From an uncultured Oleiphilus sp. (GTDB lineage: Bacteria; Pseudomonadota; Gammaproteobacteria; Pseudomonadales; Oleiphilaceae), in contig CAJWAD010000014.1 of the NCBI GenBank assembly GCA_913020245.1, forward strand, positions 1-50,682: a DNA stretch of 50,682 nucleotides. The letters run 5' to 3'. Of this stretch, positions 36,366 to 45,255 are shown piece by piece (position 1 is the stretch's first letter; the number at the start of each line of letters is the position of its first letter). The notes under the pieces were generated by a model that ran no database searches, was not told where the DNA came from, and saw nothing but the letters and a program-made list of their open reading frames with translations. A program made the position numbers and the translations under genes.

Positions 36366-37994
36366 TTACGTCAGTTTGCCCAGTAAACCTCGCGTTGATG
36401 CATCAAGTTTTTGCGCCTCATCCTTGTTCTGCATGGCCCTAAAAACAGCCGTTTCGAGGACCTTACCAAGCTCGACGCCCCATTGATCAAAGGGATTAAT
36501 GTCCCATAAGCAAGCTTGCACAAACACTTTATGCTCATAACTTGCGATCAGCGCTCCCACACTTGCTGGGTTGAGTGTCTCCAACAATAGAGTGTTACTT
36601 GGTTTATTGCCTGGAATTACCTTGTGGGGTGCGAGCTTGCGTGCCTCTTGGTCAGATAAACCCTGATCGTTTAGTTGCGCAGTTACCTGATCAAGTGATC
36701 GACCCTCCATTAGCGCTTGGGACTGTGCAAAGCAGTTGGCCAGTAAATGGGTATGGTGCTCGCCAAACTCAAAATCACTTGTTTTAAATGCAATAAAATC
36801 GATAGGCACAGTGCATGAGCCTTGATGAAATAATTGGTGGTAAGCATGTTGGCCATTGGTGCCTGAATTACCCCAAATAATTGCGCCGGTATGATAATTA
36901 ACCGCTTCACCATTACGATCGACACGCTTACCGTTACTTTCCATGTCCAGCTGTTGTAAGTGAGAGGGTAGGTAGAACAGGTTTTCTGAGTAGGGTATCA
37001 CCGCCTGGCTATCATAATTGAAGAAATTACGATGCCAGATGCCGATTAGAGCCATGATGACCGGTAAATTTTCCTGTAATTCTGTGTTTCTAAAATGTTT
37101 ATCAATGGCTTCTGCGCCACGTAAAAGCGCTTGAAAGTTTGCCATGCCGAGTAAAAATACAATAGGAAAGCCAATAGCAGACCATAGTGAGTAGCGCCCA
37201 CCCACCCAATCCCACATAGGTAAGATCTTGTCTTCAGGAATGCCGAACTCACAAGCAGCGGGAACATTGCTCGTAACAGCAAGAAAATGGTGTGACAGGT
37301 TTGCATTGGGCGGCAGTTGTGTTTTTAGCCATCGACGTGCGCTGCGCGCGTTTTCAAGCGTCTCCAAGGTGCCAAATGATTTTGACTGGACTAAAAAAAT
37401 GCATTGATCTGGAATAAGTTTAGGCAGGGTACGCGCTAAATCACTGCCGTCAATGTTAGAGACGAAATAACATTCTAAGCCGTCTAGATGGTAGGCCTGT
37501 AGCGCCTCTACAACAGTTTTGGGCCCAAGGTAAGAGCCGCCAATACCGATGCTCACCAGTTGTTTGAGTGGCTTACCCGTGCAGCCTTTGTGCTCACCTT
37601 TATGGAGGCGTTCTACAAGGGTTCCCATCATATCCAATGCGATGGATATTTCGGGTTTGATATTCTCACCATTGACAAAAATGGTTTGCTCGCTGCTATC
37701 ACGCAAAGCGGTATGCAATGCTGGACGTTGCTCTGTGGTGTTTAGCTTTTCACCAGAAAAAAGCTGTTGAATTGATGCTTCTAAACCACATGCTTTGGCC
37801 GCGTTTATCAGTGCATCGAACGCATGCTTATCAACGAGATTTTTGGAGTAATCGAGAAAGATGTGCGGGGCTTGCACCGAAAAATTATCAAACCGTGTTT
37901 TATCATCTTCAAAGAGTTGCGTAATGCGTTGTGGTGCAAGACGTTTGTGTTGTGCCGTTAAGTCGCTAAAAAACGGGTTTTTGTCGAATCTCAT
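36366..37994 (-). CDS. pgi: Glucose-6-phosphate isomerase
   Basis: Interconverts glucose 6-phosphate and fructose 6-phosphate. The 542-aa chain contains VSIGIGGSYLGPK near residue 147, the signature GGRYSLWSAIGFPI near 264, the catalytic glutamate region MESNGKRVDRNGE near 350 and GSCTVPIDFIAFK near 388. It closes the panB-panC side of the conserved dksA-to-pgi run, 42 bases after panC. It converges with folK copy 1. Confidence 0.96.
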   Translation of the reverse strand: MRFDKNPFFSDLTAQHKRLAPQRITQLFEDDKTRFDNFSVQAPHIFLDYSKNLVDKHAFDALINAAKACGLEASIQQLFSGEKLNTTEQRPALHTALRDSSEQTIFVNGENIKPEISIALDMMGTLVERLHKGEHKGCTGKPLKQLVSIGIGGSYLGPKTVVEALQAYHLDGLECYFVSNIDGSDLARTLPKLIPDQCIFLVQSKSFGTLETLENARSARRWLKTQLPPNANLSHHFLAVTSNVPAACEFGIPEDKILPMWDWVGGRYSLWSAIGFPIVFLLGMANFQALLRGAEAIDKHFRNTELQENLPVIMALIGIWHRNFFNYDSQAVIPYSENLFYLPSHLQQLDMESNGKRVDRNGEAVNYHTGAIIWGNSGTNGQHAYHQLFHQGSCTVPIDFIAFKTSDFEFGEHHTHLLANCFAQSQALMEGRSLDQVTAQLNDQGLSDQEARKLAPHKVIPGNKPSNTLLLETLNPASVGALIASYEHKVFVQACLWDINPFDQWGVELGKVLETAVFRAMQNKDEAQKLDASTRGLLGKLT

Positions 37995-38036
37995 GTGATG
38001 TCCATGTCTTTTGCACTAACGAAACGTTCGTGTTGA

Positions 38037-38891
38037 CTAACGACGACACGTAACGCAAATATTATCTATTAAGCGCGTTGAGCCTAAATGCGCCGCAGCC
38101 ATAATGACGATATCTATTTCATTTTCGTTAGCAGGCTCTAGGGTCTCCGCGGAAGCAAAGTTAAAATAGTCGACGATAAAGCCATTCTGTTCTAGTAAAT
38201 TAATCGCGTTATTGCGTAGCGATGCAAAATCGCTGCCGCCTTTTTCAAGTGCCACTTTACTCTTTTGAAGCGCCTGATAAATTAGCACGGCTTCTTGCTT
38301 TTCGACGAGACTTAAATAGTTATTACGTGAACTTCTTGCAAGCCCGTTGTCTTCCCGAGAGGTAGTGACTCCAATGATGTTGATAGGAAAACAGAGGTCT
38401 TTGGCCATTTTACGAATCACAGTGAGTTGTTGATAATCTTTTTCGCCAAAGACTGCGATATCGGGTTGAACCATATTAAAAAGTTTACTGACAACGGTCG
38501 TCACACCGTCAAAGTGACCCTCACGACTCGCACCACAATGGTGCTTAGTAAGCCCCGGTACGTGCACGCGTGTTTCATTTTGCATTCCCCCCGGGTAAAC
38601 GTCAGCCACAGTTGGTGCAAATAGAATATGACAGCCACGAGCCTCGAGTAATCTAGAATCTTCTTCGAGCGTACGCGGATACGCATCGAAATCTTCGTTC
38701 TCGCCGAATTGCAGTGGATTAACGAATACTGAGCAGACTACGAGATCGCTGGCCTTACGTGCCGCATCAATCAAAGTCAAATGCCCTTCATGGAGATTAC
38801 CCATGGTTGGCACGAAGCCAACCGTATGGCCTTGACGACGTTCACCTGCAATTACTTTACGTAATTCTATAAGAGAATGAACAATATCCAT
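38037..38891 (-). CDS. panC: Pantothenate synthetase
   Basis: Condenses pantoate with beta-alanine using ATP to make pantothenate. The 284-aa chain shows the class I nucleotidyl-transferase motif PTMGNLHEGHLTL near residue 28, FVNPLQFGENEDF near 57, VFGEKDYQQL near 146 and ARSSRNNYLS near 184. Its ATG follows directly on the panB TAA (TAAATG), so it relies on translational coupling. Its substrate beta-alanine is also the likely substrate of the aminotransferase-MmsA pair in this window, so the two uses must be kept in balance. Confidence 0.96.
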   Translation of the reverse strand: MDIVHSLIELRKVIAGERRQGHTVGFVPTMGNLHEGHLTLIDAARKASDLVVCSVFVNPLQFGENEDFDAYPRTLEEDSRLLEARGCHILFAPTVADVYPGGMQNETRVHVPGLTKHHCGASREGHFDGVTTVVSKLFNMVQPDIAVFGEKDYQQLTVIRKMAKDLCFPINIIGVTTSREDNGLARSSRNNYLSLVEKQEAVLIYQALQKSKVALEKGGSDFASLRNNAINLLEQNGFIVDYFNFASAETLEPANENEIDIVIMAAAHLGSTRLIDNICVTCRR

Positions 38892-39686
38892 TTAGTTTTT
38901 AAAGCTATGTTCTTCGGCAGGAAATATGCTGCTTTTCACGGCATTATCGTAGGCTTTTAACGCGTCTAAAATATTATTCGTTTCGGTCATGAAGTTTTTA
39001 ACGAAGCGTGGCTTGTTCCCGGGTGTAATACCTAGCATGTCGTGAAGGACCAGTACTTGACCATCTGTGACATTACCTGCACCGATGCCAATAACTGGTA
39101 TCGAAACCTGTTGTGTGATTTTTTCGGCGAGAGACCTTGGTACGCATTCGAGTAGAAGAAGGTCTGCACCCGCTTCTTCCAGTGATTGTGCCGCAGCGAG
39201 CATTCGATCGGCGGCATCAAGGTTTTTGCCTTGCACTTTATAGCCTCCCAACTTATTCACTGATTGTGGGGTAAGACCAAGATGGGCGCAAACCGGAATG
39301 CCACGTTGGCTCAGTGCTGTAATACTGTCAGCTAACCAAGCTTCGCCCTCTACTTTGACGATATTAGCACCGGCTTGCATTAAACGGCCCGCGTTGTTGA
39401 GGGTATCTTGCACCGAATTATTCGCCATAAAAGGCAAGTCAGCCATGATCAGCGCTTCCGAATTACCGCGCATAACGCACTCGGTGTGGTAAACCATGTC
39501 GTCCATCGTCACCGGTAGAGTGCTGTTTTTTCCTTGGAGAACCATCCCCAATGAATCGCCAATTAGCAAGACATCAATGCCTGCTTCATTTGATAGCGCT
39601 GCAAAACAGGCGTCGTAACATGTGAGACATGAAAACTTTTGGCCTTGTTCCTTGAGCGTCTTCAAAGATAAGGTCGTTACCGTCAT
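38892..39686 (-). CDS. panB: 3-methyl-2-oxobutanoate hydroxymethyltransferase
   Basis: Makes ketopantoate from alpha-ketoisovalerate and methylene-tetrahydrofolate. The 264-aa chain carries [14 protein letters not shown] near residue 18, [13 protein letters not shown] near 38, metal-binding VKVEGEAW near 108 and [13 protein letters not shown] near 200. ATG 39686 (MTVTTLSL) is preferred to a TTG eleven codons upstream. It is followed at once by panC. The need for the folate cofactor fits its position beside an HPPK gene. Confidence 0.95.
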   Translation of the reverse strand: MTVTTLSLKTLKEQGQKFSCLTCYDACFAALSNEAGIDVLLIGDSLGMVLQGKNSTLPVTMDDMVYHTECVMRGNSEALIMADLPFMANNSVQDTLNNAGRLMQAGANIVKVEGEAWLADSITALSQRGIPVCAHLGLTPQSVNKLGGYKVQGKNLDAADRMLAAAQSLEEAGADLLLLECVPRSLAEKITQQVSIPVIGIGAGNVTDGQVLVLHDMLGITPGNKPRFVKNFMTETNNILDALKAYDNAVKSSIFPAEEHSFKN

Positions 39687-39755
39687 ACGAGTTTCCGTTC
39701 CAATGATATTGGGATGCAAGACTAGCTATATGTGCCCCTGAGGACAAGCCATATT

Positions 39756-40247
39756 TTACCCTAACTGATGCAAATTGTGTGTTTCACAACCAGAAGTATA
39801 GTCTCTCAAGGGCTTTCCATTTGGTAAACGCCACTCTGGACATATTTCAAGGCAGGGTATCATGACAAAATCTCGAAGCAAGGCCTCAGCATGCGGAATG
39901 GTCAGGTTCGGGTTGCTCAGGCTAACTTCTTGTTGGCCGAAGAAGACGATATCCAGATCAATTATGCGCTCGCCCCAGCGGCGCTTTTTTAGGCGACCAA
40001 AGTCGCTTTCAATGGTTTGTAAGCTGTTAAGCAGTTGAGCTGGGTTTAAATAGGTCTCGATTAGCGTGGCCGCATTCACAAAATTGTTCTGGTCTTGCGG
40101 ACCTCTTGGGCTGCTCGAATATAACGATGAGCGCAGGAGCAAACGCGTCTCTTGTATCGTGTTTAAAACTGCGATGGCTCGAGACACCTGTTTTTTTGGA
40201 TCGTCTAAATTACTGCCAATGCCAATGAGCACTTGTTGAGGGTTCAT
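39756..40247 (-). CDS. folK: HPPK (pterin pyrophosphokinase), copy 2
   Basis: A second 163-aa 6-hydroxymethyldihydropterin pyrophosphokinase. It starts VLIGIGSNLDDP and carries the signature RWGERIIDLDIVFF near residue 90, with IPHAEALLRDFVMIP after it. This is the copy of the conserved pcnB-folK-panB run. It overlaps the end of pcnB by 4 bases. Whether both HPPKs are active together is not known; key signature residues are intact in both. Confidence 0.92.
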   Translation of the reverse strand: MNPQQVLIGIGSNLDDPKKQVSRAIAVLNTIQETRLLLRSSLYSSSPRGPQDQNNFVNAATLIETYLNPAQLLNSLQTIESDFGRLKKRRWGERIIDLDIVFFGQQEVSLSNPNLTIPHAEALLRDFVMIPCLEICPEWRLPNGKPLRDYTSGCETHNLHQLG

Positions 40248-41530
40248 GAGCGTGGGCGTTTACCCGCTTTATTGGCTGGGCGACGTGGACGAAATCGCTC
40301 TTTGCCTGTCCTGCTTTTGGTCGATGATTTAGGGACAGGGTTGCTTTCTTGGAAGTGAGTCCACCATTCGCCTAGCCCTTCTAATTGTTCGCCGGCTTGC
40401 TCGCGCAATAAGAGAAAATCATAACCTGCTCTGAAGCGAGGATTATGAATTAACTGTTTGGCTCGGCGTTCGTTATTTTTAGTTAGGCGTAATTGCATTT
40501 CCCAAATTTCTTTCATCATCAGCAAAAAACGCTTAGTGATCATTATGAAAGGGAGTTGCGCTTGCGTCGCTTCATAACCCGCTTGTTGCATGGCGGGAAA
40601 TTCTGAAGTGCCTTCGCTAATTTTTTGTTGCCAGATTCGGTGTACTTCGGGCCATAGCAGTACGGCATACATGAACGCTGGGGTAACCGGTTTGTCGACT
40701 TGTATGCGTTTATCGGTATTCACTAAACCTGCTGTAATAAACGCGTCGTAATAAGCAGATTGTGCATTATTGCGCAGGGTATCCGCTACGTGTGGAAATA
40801 ATGAGTCGAATAGTTTGTGGTGTTTTAAGTACTGATAAATTCGACCACCCTTGCCGGAAACAAAGAGTTTAATAATCTCGTCAAATAGTCGGGCAGGGGC
40901 GACCATTTGCATTAAATGCGCAAGCTCAGTAATTTTTTCTTCGGCTTGCGTTTCAATGGCAAAGTCGAGTTTGGCGGCGAAGCGGACGGCGCGCAACATG
41001 CGCACTGGATCTTCCCGATAACGCTCTTCTGGTATACCAATTAATTTCAACTGGCGATTCTCAATATCTTTTAACGCGTCAACATAATCATATATCGCAA
41101 AATCTGTGGCGCTGTAGTAGAGCGCATTGGCCGTAAAGTCACGGCGAACAACATCTTCTTCTATATCGCCGTATACATTGTCTCGAACGAGCATACCTTG
41201 GTCATTTTGCAGCTGCTCACCACTACTTCGAAAGGTGGCAACCTCGATAATTTCACGACCGAAAAGGATGTGCACAAGTTTGAACCGACGCCCAATCAAA
41301 CGTGAATTTGAAAATAATTTATGCACTTGTTCCGGGTGGGCATTGGTTGCAATATCAAAGTCTTTAGGCTGAATGCCCAGCAGCATGTCGCGCACAGCGC
41401 CACCTACCAAAAACGCCTTAAACCCAGCGTTTTCTAATCGATACATGACCTTTAGTGCGCTCGGGCTGATGTTTTTGCGAGACACAGGATGCTCGTCTCG
41501 AGGAATGATGTGCGCTGTGAGTTGGCTCAT
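40244..41530 (-). CDS. pcnB: Poly(A) polymerase I
   Basis: Adds 3' poly(A) tails to RNA, marking mRNAs and small RNAs for decay. The 428-aa chain has the nucleotidyltransferase core AFLVGGAVRDMLLG near residue 38 and KDFDIATNAHP near 55, then RRDFTANAL near 129 and YREDPVRMLRAVRFAAK near 166. The C-terminus is strongly basic (RTGKERFRPRRPANKAG), as usual for PcnB and unlike CCA-adding enzymes. It lies directly downstream of the proposed CrcZ-like RNA and may be served by read-through from it. Confidence 0.95.
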   Translation of the reverse strand: MSQLTAHIIPRDEHPVSRKNISPSALKVMYRLENAGFKAFLVGGAVRDMLLGIQPKDFDIATNAHPEQVHKLFSNSRLIGRRFKLVHILFGREIIEVATFRSSGEQLQNDQGMLVRDNVYGDIEEDVVRRDFTANALYYSATDFAIYDYVDALKDIENRQLKLIGIPEERYREDPVRMLRAVRFAAKLDFAIETQAEEKITELAHLMQMVAPARLFDEIIKLFVSGKGGRIYQYLKHHKLFDSLFPHVADTLRNNAQSAYYDAFITAGLVNTDKRIQVDKPVTPAFMYAVLLWPEVHRIWQQKISEGTSEFPAMQQAGYEATQAQLPFIMITKRFLLMMKEIWEMQLRLTKNNERRAKQLIHNPRFRAGYDFLLLREQAGEQLEGLGEWWTHFQESNPVPKSSTKSRTGKERFRPRRPANKAGKRPRS

Positions 41531-41639
41531 TGTGTCTTAAAAAATATCCCGTAAAGTAGCGTCAAACGCGTGCTAAACGAGTTTAGCTGCAAACGCCCAG
41601 AAACACTACGATATACGTAACAAAGTGAGACGACCAAAA

Positions 41640-42015
41640 GGAAAGTATGTAGCGTGAAAGACTAAGTGCATCCCTTTCTTAATCTTCTCACGCTGAAATT
41701 AGATCAGACACTAAATTATTTTTATTTTTGCTCCATGTCCCTACCGAGGGCCTCCGAGAGGCAAGCAAACGGAACACTTTGAACACCTAGAGCGGTAATC
41801 TGTTAAAAGCGCCTCGTCTTATGCTGTCGCTACTCTTGTAGTTCTATCCAGCAAAAAACAACACTTAAACCAATCTTAGCCCGCTAAAAAACCACGCATT
41901 CAAAATAATCAGTTCGCTCCGCTTTGTTATCTTTATTTTTGCGGTTATCGCTGCAAGTAAGTTCTATTTTTATTTTTGCTTTGATATTTGCAGAGCTAGT
42001 ACGAAAAACCGTTAT
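41640..42015 (-). ncRNA. crcZ: Candidate CrcZ-like Hfq/Crc-sequestering small RNA
   Basis: In Pseudomonas the RNA CrcZ lies between cbrB and pcnB and titrates Hfq/Crc through A-rich CA motifs (AANAANAA). Here the same interval, same strand, holds GCAAAAATAAAAATA twice (41965-41979 and 41717-41731) and GCAAAAATAAAGATA once (41928-41942); each contains AANAANAA matches. Between them are compact hairpins (CCTC-TCG-GAGG and CCCT-CGGT-AGGG near 41742-41761). A long stem-loop at 41651-41694 could mark the 3' end. A -24-like TGGCA lies at 42037. The resulting length, about 370 nt, is near that of CrcZ. Boundaries are estimates; homology is inferred from position and motifs, not from alignment. Confidence 0.5.
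41651..41694 (-). terminator. Long imperfect hairpin at the proposed sRNA 3' end
   Basis: AGCGTGA pairs with TCACGCT and the pairing continues through AAGA and TAAG with one bulge and one mismatch around an 11-base loop. On the minus strand only a broken T-rich stretch (CTTTCCTTTT) follows, so it may be an RNA-stabilising end and not a standard terminator. Confidence 0.35.
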
Positions 42016-42021
42016 CTTGTT

Positions 42022-42037
42022 AACAGTTTCTATGCCA
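42022..42037 (-). promoter_or_regulatory. Possible sigma-54 element for the candidate sRNA
   Basis: TGGCATAGAAACTGTT has a perfect -24 half (TGGCA) but CTGTT at -12 in place of TTGCA. It is correctly oriented and placed to start an RNA near 42012. An alternative, TTAGACAGACTTTTGCA at 42189-42205, has a good -12 half (TTTTGCA) and a weak -24. Neither is convincing alone. Confidence 0.25.
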
Positions 42038-42253
42038 GCCTATTAAACGCTATATATATCAATAAGATAGTCGAGATCGCTACGCCTTATGGACTATGCC
42101 GCATACTGATGCGTAAAAACGAAACAGTAAAGTGTGTATGTTGAGTATAAGTGTAACGTTTAGTAGCGTTAGAGTTTGATTTAGCCGGTGCAAAAGTCTG
42201 TCTAACTGGTATTTGCCTGAGTTTTTTGTGATAGAAATCTCATTTTAAGTTGG

Positions 42254-43624
42254 CTAGGCTTTTTTCTTGCGAGGTATACCTAGTTTTTGGCGCCGTTCCC
42301 AAAGACTTTTCCGACTAATACCGAGATTTTGTGCCAGCTCGGTTTCGCTCATGTGATGCTGATTTTCAAGGACAAATTGCTGAAAATAGTCTTCTATGGA
42401 AAGGTTTTTGACATGAGTGCCGATTAGGTTGCTTGTTTCTAGCATACTCGCTTCATCAAAAAGCGCATTCACGTGAAGCTCCTCTTCAATGTCCAGTAGC
42501 TCAGTACTAATAACGTTGCTCTCACACAAAATAATGCCGCGTTCGATAACATTTTCGAGTTCGCGAACATTTCCGGGCCAGCTATGGGCCCGCAGTGCGC
42601 GAATGGCATCAGGGCTAAATGTTAAACCGCTGCGGTTTAATTTTTCAGATGAGCTTTTGAGTAAACGCTCCGCTAGACCCATGATGTCGTTGCCGCGGGC
42701 GCGTAGCGCAGGAATGCGAATTTGAACCACGTTTAAGCGGTAGTATAAATCTTGTCGAAAATGCCCGGTACGACAAAGTTCTTTAAGATTTCGATGAGTT
42801 GCTGCAATCAGCCGAAAATCTACTTTTTTCGATTGCGTTGAGCCAACACGTCTGATTTCGCTTTCTTGCAGCACTCTCAGTAGTCTGGCTTGAGCATCTA
42901 GGGGTAACTCACCAATCTCATCTAAAAATAAAGTGCCGCCATCAGCGGCTTCAACCAAACCCGTTCGCGCCGCAGCCGCGCCAGTAAATGCGCCCTTTTC
43001 ATGACCAAATAGTTCTGATTCGATTAATGACTCAGGAATTGCCGCGCAGTTAAGGCAAATAATAGCGTTATGTTGGCGTAAGCTGAGCTGATGGATTGCC
43101 TTAGCCGCAAGCTCTTTACCGCTTCCTGTTTCGCCTTGAATCAGTACATTGGCGTCTGTTGGAGCAACCTTATTAATTAAACCGAACACTTTTCGCATTG
43201 CCTGGCAGCGCCCATAAATTAGATCGCTAATTTGTTGTACGCGACTCCGTTGTTCCGACTTCTCAAAGGTGTTCGCCTGTTTTTTGAGAATGTTTTGTAC
43301 ACTTTCTATGATGTCGGTTTCGTCGAATGGTTTGGCAATGTAGTCAACGGCGCCGAGTTTCATTGCGTCAACGGCTGAGCGTAAGCTAGCGTAACTCGTC
43401 ATGACCAGCACCGGTACGCCTTGAGCAAGCTGAATGATGTCAGTGCCTGATTGGCCGGGCAAACGAAGATCGGTAATGATTAGGTTAAAGGAGGCAAGCG
43501 GGTAATCTTCAATCGCTTGATTAATCGAGCCCGCTTGTTCGACTTTAAGCTGATGCTTTTCAAGAATCTGTTTTAAGGGTGACCTTTCAGACGCCTCGTC
43601 TTCAATGACTAGCACTCGATACAT
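42254..43624 (-). CDS. cbrB: Sigma-54-dependent response regulator, CbrB-like
   Basis: A 456-aa NtrC-family activator. The receiver domain has D52 (IITDLRLPGQSG), MTSYAS and YIAKPF. The AAA+ domain has Walker A GETGSGKE near residue 168, the sigma-54 contact loop KGAFTGA near 217 and LFLDEIGELP near 239. The C-terminal Fis-type helix-turn-helix is LAQNLGISRKSLWERRQKLG. Position between gluQ and pcnB is that of CbrB, which in Pseudomonas controls carbon/nitrogen balance and use of amino acids and polyamines. No histidine-kinase gene (cbrA) is present at the locus. AGGT precedes the ATG. Other NtrC-type roles remain possible. Confidence 0.85.
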   Translation of the reverse strand: MYRVLVIEDEASERSPLKQILEKHQLKVEQAGSINQAIEDYPLASFNLIITDLRLPGQSGTDIIQLAQGVPVLVMTSYASLRSAVDAMKLGAVDYIAKPFDETDIIESVQNILKKQANTFEKSEQRSRVQQISDLIYGRCQAMRKVFGLINKVAPTDANVLIQGETGSGKELAAKAIHQLSLRQHNAIICLNCAAIPESLIESELFGHEKGAFTGAAAARTGLVEAADGGTLFLDEIGELPLDAQARLLRVLQESEIRRVGSTQSKKVDFRLIAATHRNLKELCRTGHFRQDLYYRLNVVQIRIPALRARGNDIMGLAERLLKSSSEKLNRSGLTFSPDAIRALRAHSWPGNVRELENVIERGIILCESNVISTELLDIEEELHVNALFDEASMLETSNLIGTHVKNLSIEDYFQQFVLENQHHMSETELAQNLGISRKSLWERRQKLGIPRKKKA

Positions 43625-43689
43625 GATACCTAACTCTTGTTTTTCGCTTAGCCATAATAACGGACAATTTTGCTCTTTTTCCAGCTTAA

Positions 43690-44571
43690 TTAGGTCTTTA
43701 TTGCGTCAATCGTCTGCTTATTCAAAAGTGCGTTCAATTGCCATGTGTTGCGCACCGTATCTAGTATCGATTCGCACGTTCCAAGTTTATTGCAATAGGG
43801 AAACTCTGCAAGCGCCATCATATAGCTTAAGTTTGCGACAGCATGCGCTCCCATTACAGGCGAGGCCTTATTTTGTTTGCTTAGTTTTTGTTTATTTTCA
43901 TCAATCAGTATCGGGAGATGCGCGAAACTTGGCGGTGGTTGGTCAAAGGCTTGGTACAAAGCGAGCTGCATTGGTGTCGAATCGAGTAGGTCAATGCCCC
44001 TTACAATATGGGTAATGCCTTGGTCGATGTCATCAACGACTACGGCAAGTTGGTAGGCATACAAGCCTTCTTTGCGTTTAAGCACAAAGTCTTCAGGTAT
44101 CTCGAGCACTTGCAAGCCTTGAACTTCGTCGACCCACTCAAAACGCAGGCCTTGTCCCCGAAAACGCAGGGCGACGTCACTTTTATCTCCGTCATAGTTT
44201 CCATCTAACTGATGCCGTCCACATTCTGGAAGATGCGCTGGTGCTTGTTTTAGCTCGTTGCGACTGCAAGGGCACTGGTAAACACGCCCTTGTTGGTAGA
44301 GCTTTTGTAGGGCTGTCTCGTACAGATGGCTGCGCTTTGACTGGTAGACCACAGGTAAACTCGGGTTGAGTTTGTGCGCGCGCAAGCATGCAAGAATGTT
44401 ATCGCTGGCGCCTGACTCTTCGCGAGGTGGGTCCAGATCTTCAATACGTATTAGCCATTCGCCTTGACGCGCGGTAGCTTCTAAATATGAAATGCATGCA
44501 GTGAATAAGGACCCTTGATGCAGGGCGCCGGTCGGCGAAGGGGCAAAACGACCCCGATAAGGACGGCGCAT
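43690..44571 (-). CDS. gluQ: Glutamyl-Q tRNA(Asp) synthetase
   Basis: A truncated GluRS homolog that attaches glutamate to the queuosine base of tRNA-Asp. The 293-aa length lacks the anticodon-binding domain. The class I motif is FAPSPTGALHQGSL near residue 10 and the KMSKS equivalent is KLSKQN near 233. A zinc site is visible as CPCSRNEL and PECGRH near residues 98-117. It follows dksA, as in E. coli and Pseudomonas, 66 bases downstream. Confidence 0.95.
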   Translation of the reverse strand: MRRPYRGRFAPSPTGALHQGSLFTACISYLEATARQGEWLIRIEDLDPPREESGASDNILACLRAHKLNPSLPVVYQSKRSHLYETALQKLYQQGRVYQCPCSRNELKQAPAHLPECGRHQLDGNYDGDKSDVALRFRGQGLRFEWVDEVQGLQVLEIPEDFVLKRKEGLYAYQLAVVVDDIDQGITHIVRGIDLLDSTPMQLALYQAFDQPPPSFAHLPILIDENKQKLSKQNKASPVMGAHAVANLSYMMALAEFPYCNKLGTCESILDTVRNTWQLNALLNKQTIDAIKT

Positions 44572-44637
44572 TCAACCCCCCGCTTCGATTGGCTTTATCA
44601 GCAAGTGCGCAGTGCGATCCGAAAACCGCGCGAGTGT

Positions 44638-45075
44638 TTAAATGCCGGTTTGTCTTTCTTTTATTTCTGCAAGTGTTTTGCAGTCAATGCAAAGTGTAGC
44701 GGTCGGGCGCGCTTCTAATCGCCGGATGCCAATTTCTACACCACATGAGTCGCAATAACCGTAATCGTCTTTTTCAAGCGTATCTACAGTCTTATCGATT
44801 TTTTTAATCAACTTACGTTCTCGGTCGCGTGTTCGAAGTTCGAGGCTAAATTCTTCCTCTTGCGTTGCGCGATCACTCGGATCAGCGAAATTAGCTGCGT
44901 CTTCTTTCATGTGATGGACGGTGCGGTCCACTTCTTCCATGAGCTCTTGTTTCCAAGAAAGTAGAATCTGTTTGAAGTGCGCACGTTGATCGTCGCTCAT
45001 ATACTCTTCACCTTTCTTTGGCTCGTAAGGCGTAAATGAGGACTCGGTATTGGTGGTTCTTTGATTTGCCGGCAT
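44638..45075 (-). CDS. dksA: RNA polymerase-binding transcription factor DksA
   Basis: Works with ppGpp in the secondary channel of RNA polymerase during the stringent response. The 145-aa protein has the coiled-coil tip motif DPSDRA (DxxDxA) near residue 65 and a four-cysteine zinc finger CDSCG...CIDC near residues 109-133. AGAGA lies 7 bases before the ATG. It is the first gene of the conserved dksA-gluQ run. The presence of all four cysteines distinguishes it from the zinc-free DksA2 type. Confidence 0.96.
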   Translation of the reverse strand: MPANQRTTNTESSFTPYEPKKGEEYMSDDQRAHFKQILLSWKQELMEEVDRTVHHMKEDAANFADPSDRATQEEEFSLELRTRDRERKLIKKIDKTVDTLEKDDYGYCDSCGVEIGIRRLEARPTATLCIDCKTLAEIKERQTGI

Positions 45076-45255
45076 ATTGAATATCTCTTTTTTGCTTATT
45101 TCTAAATGTCGACAAACAAGCCGGGTTTGTCGATACTAAATTGAGTAATCTATCAACTCATGAAATTTAGCTTGGGGAAACTACCAGAATCCGATTAACT
45201 TCGCTATTAATTTGTACTAATCATAGAACGTGAACCTTGGATTGCCAAATTCGTC

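Larger units (their letters stand above)
41531..42253. other. 723-bp non-coding gap between pcnB and the CbrB-like gene
   Basis: One of the longest gaps of the window. No ORF with a ribosome site was found. It contains three A-rich repeats on the minus strand, several GC hairpins, a 16-bp palindrome GCTAAACGAGTTTAGC (41573-41588) and a long imperfect hairpin (41651-41694). I interpret the central part as a small RNA gene, listed separately. Confidence 0.6.

Noticed and set aside
41573-41588. Palindrome GCTAAACGAGTTTAGC as terminator of the candidate sRNA
   Set aside because: It is short and AT-rich, and no T run follows directly on either strand; kept only as part of the gap description.
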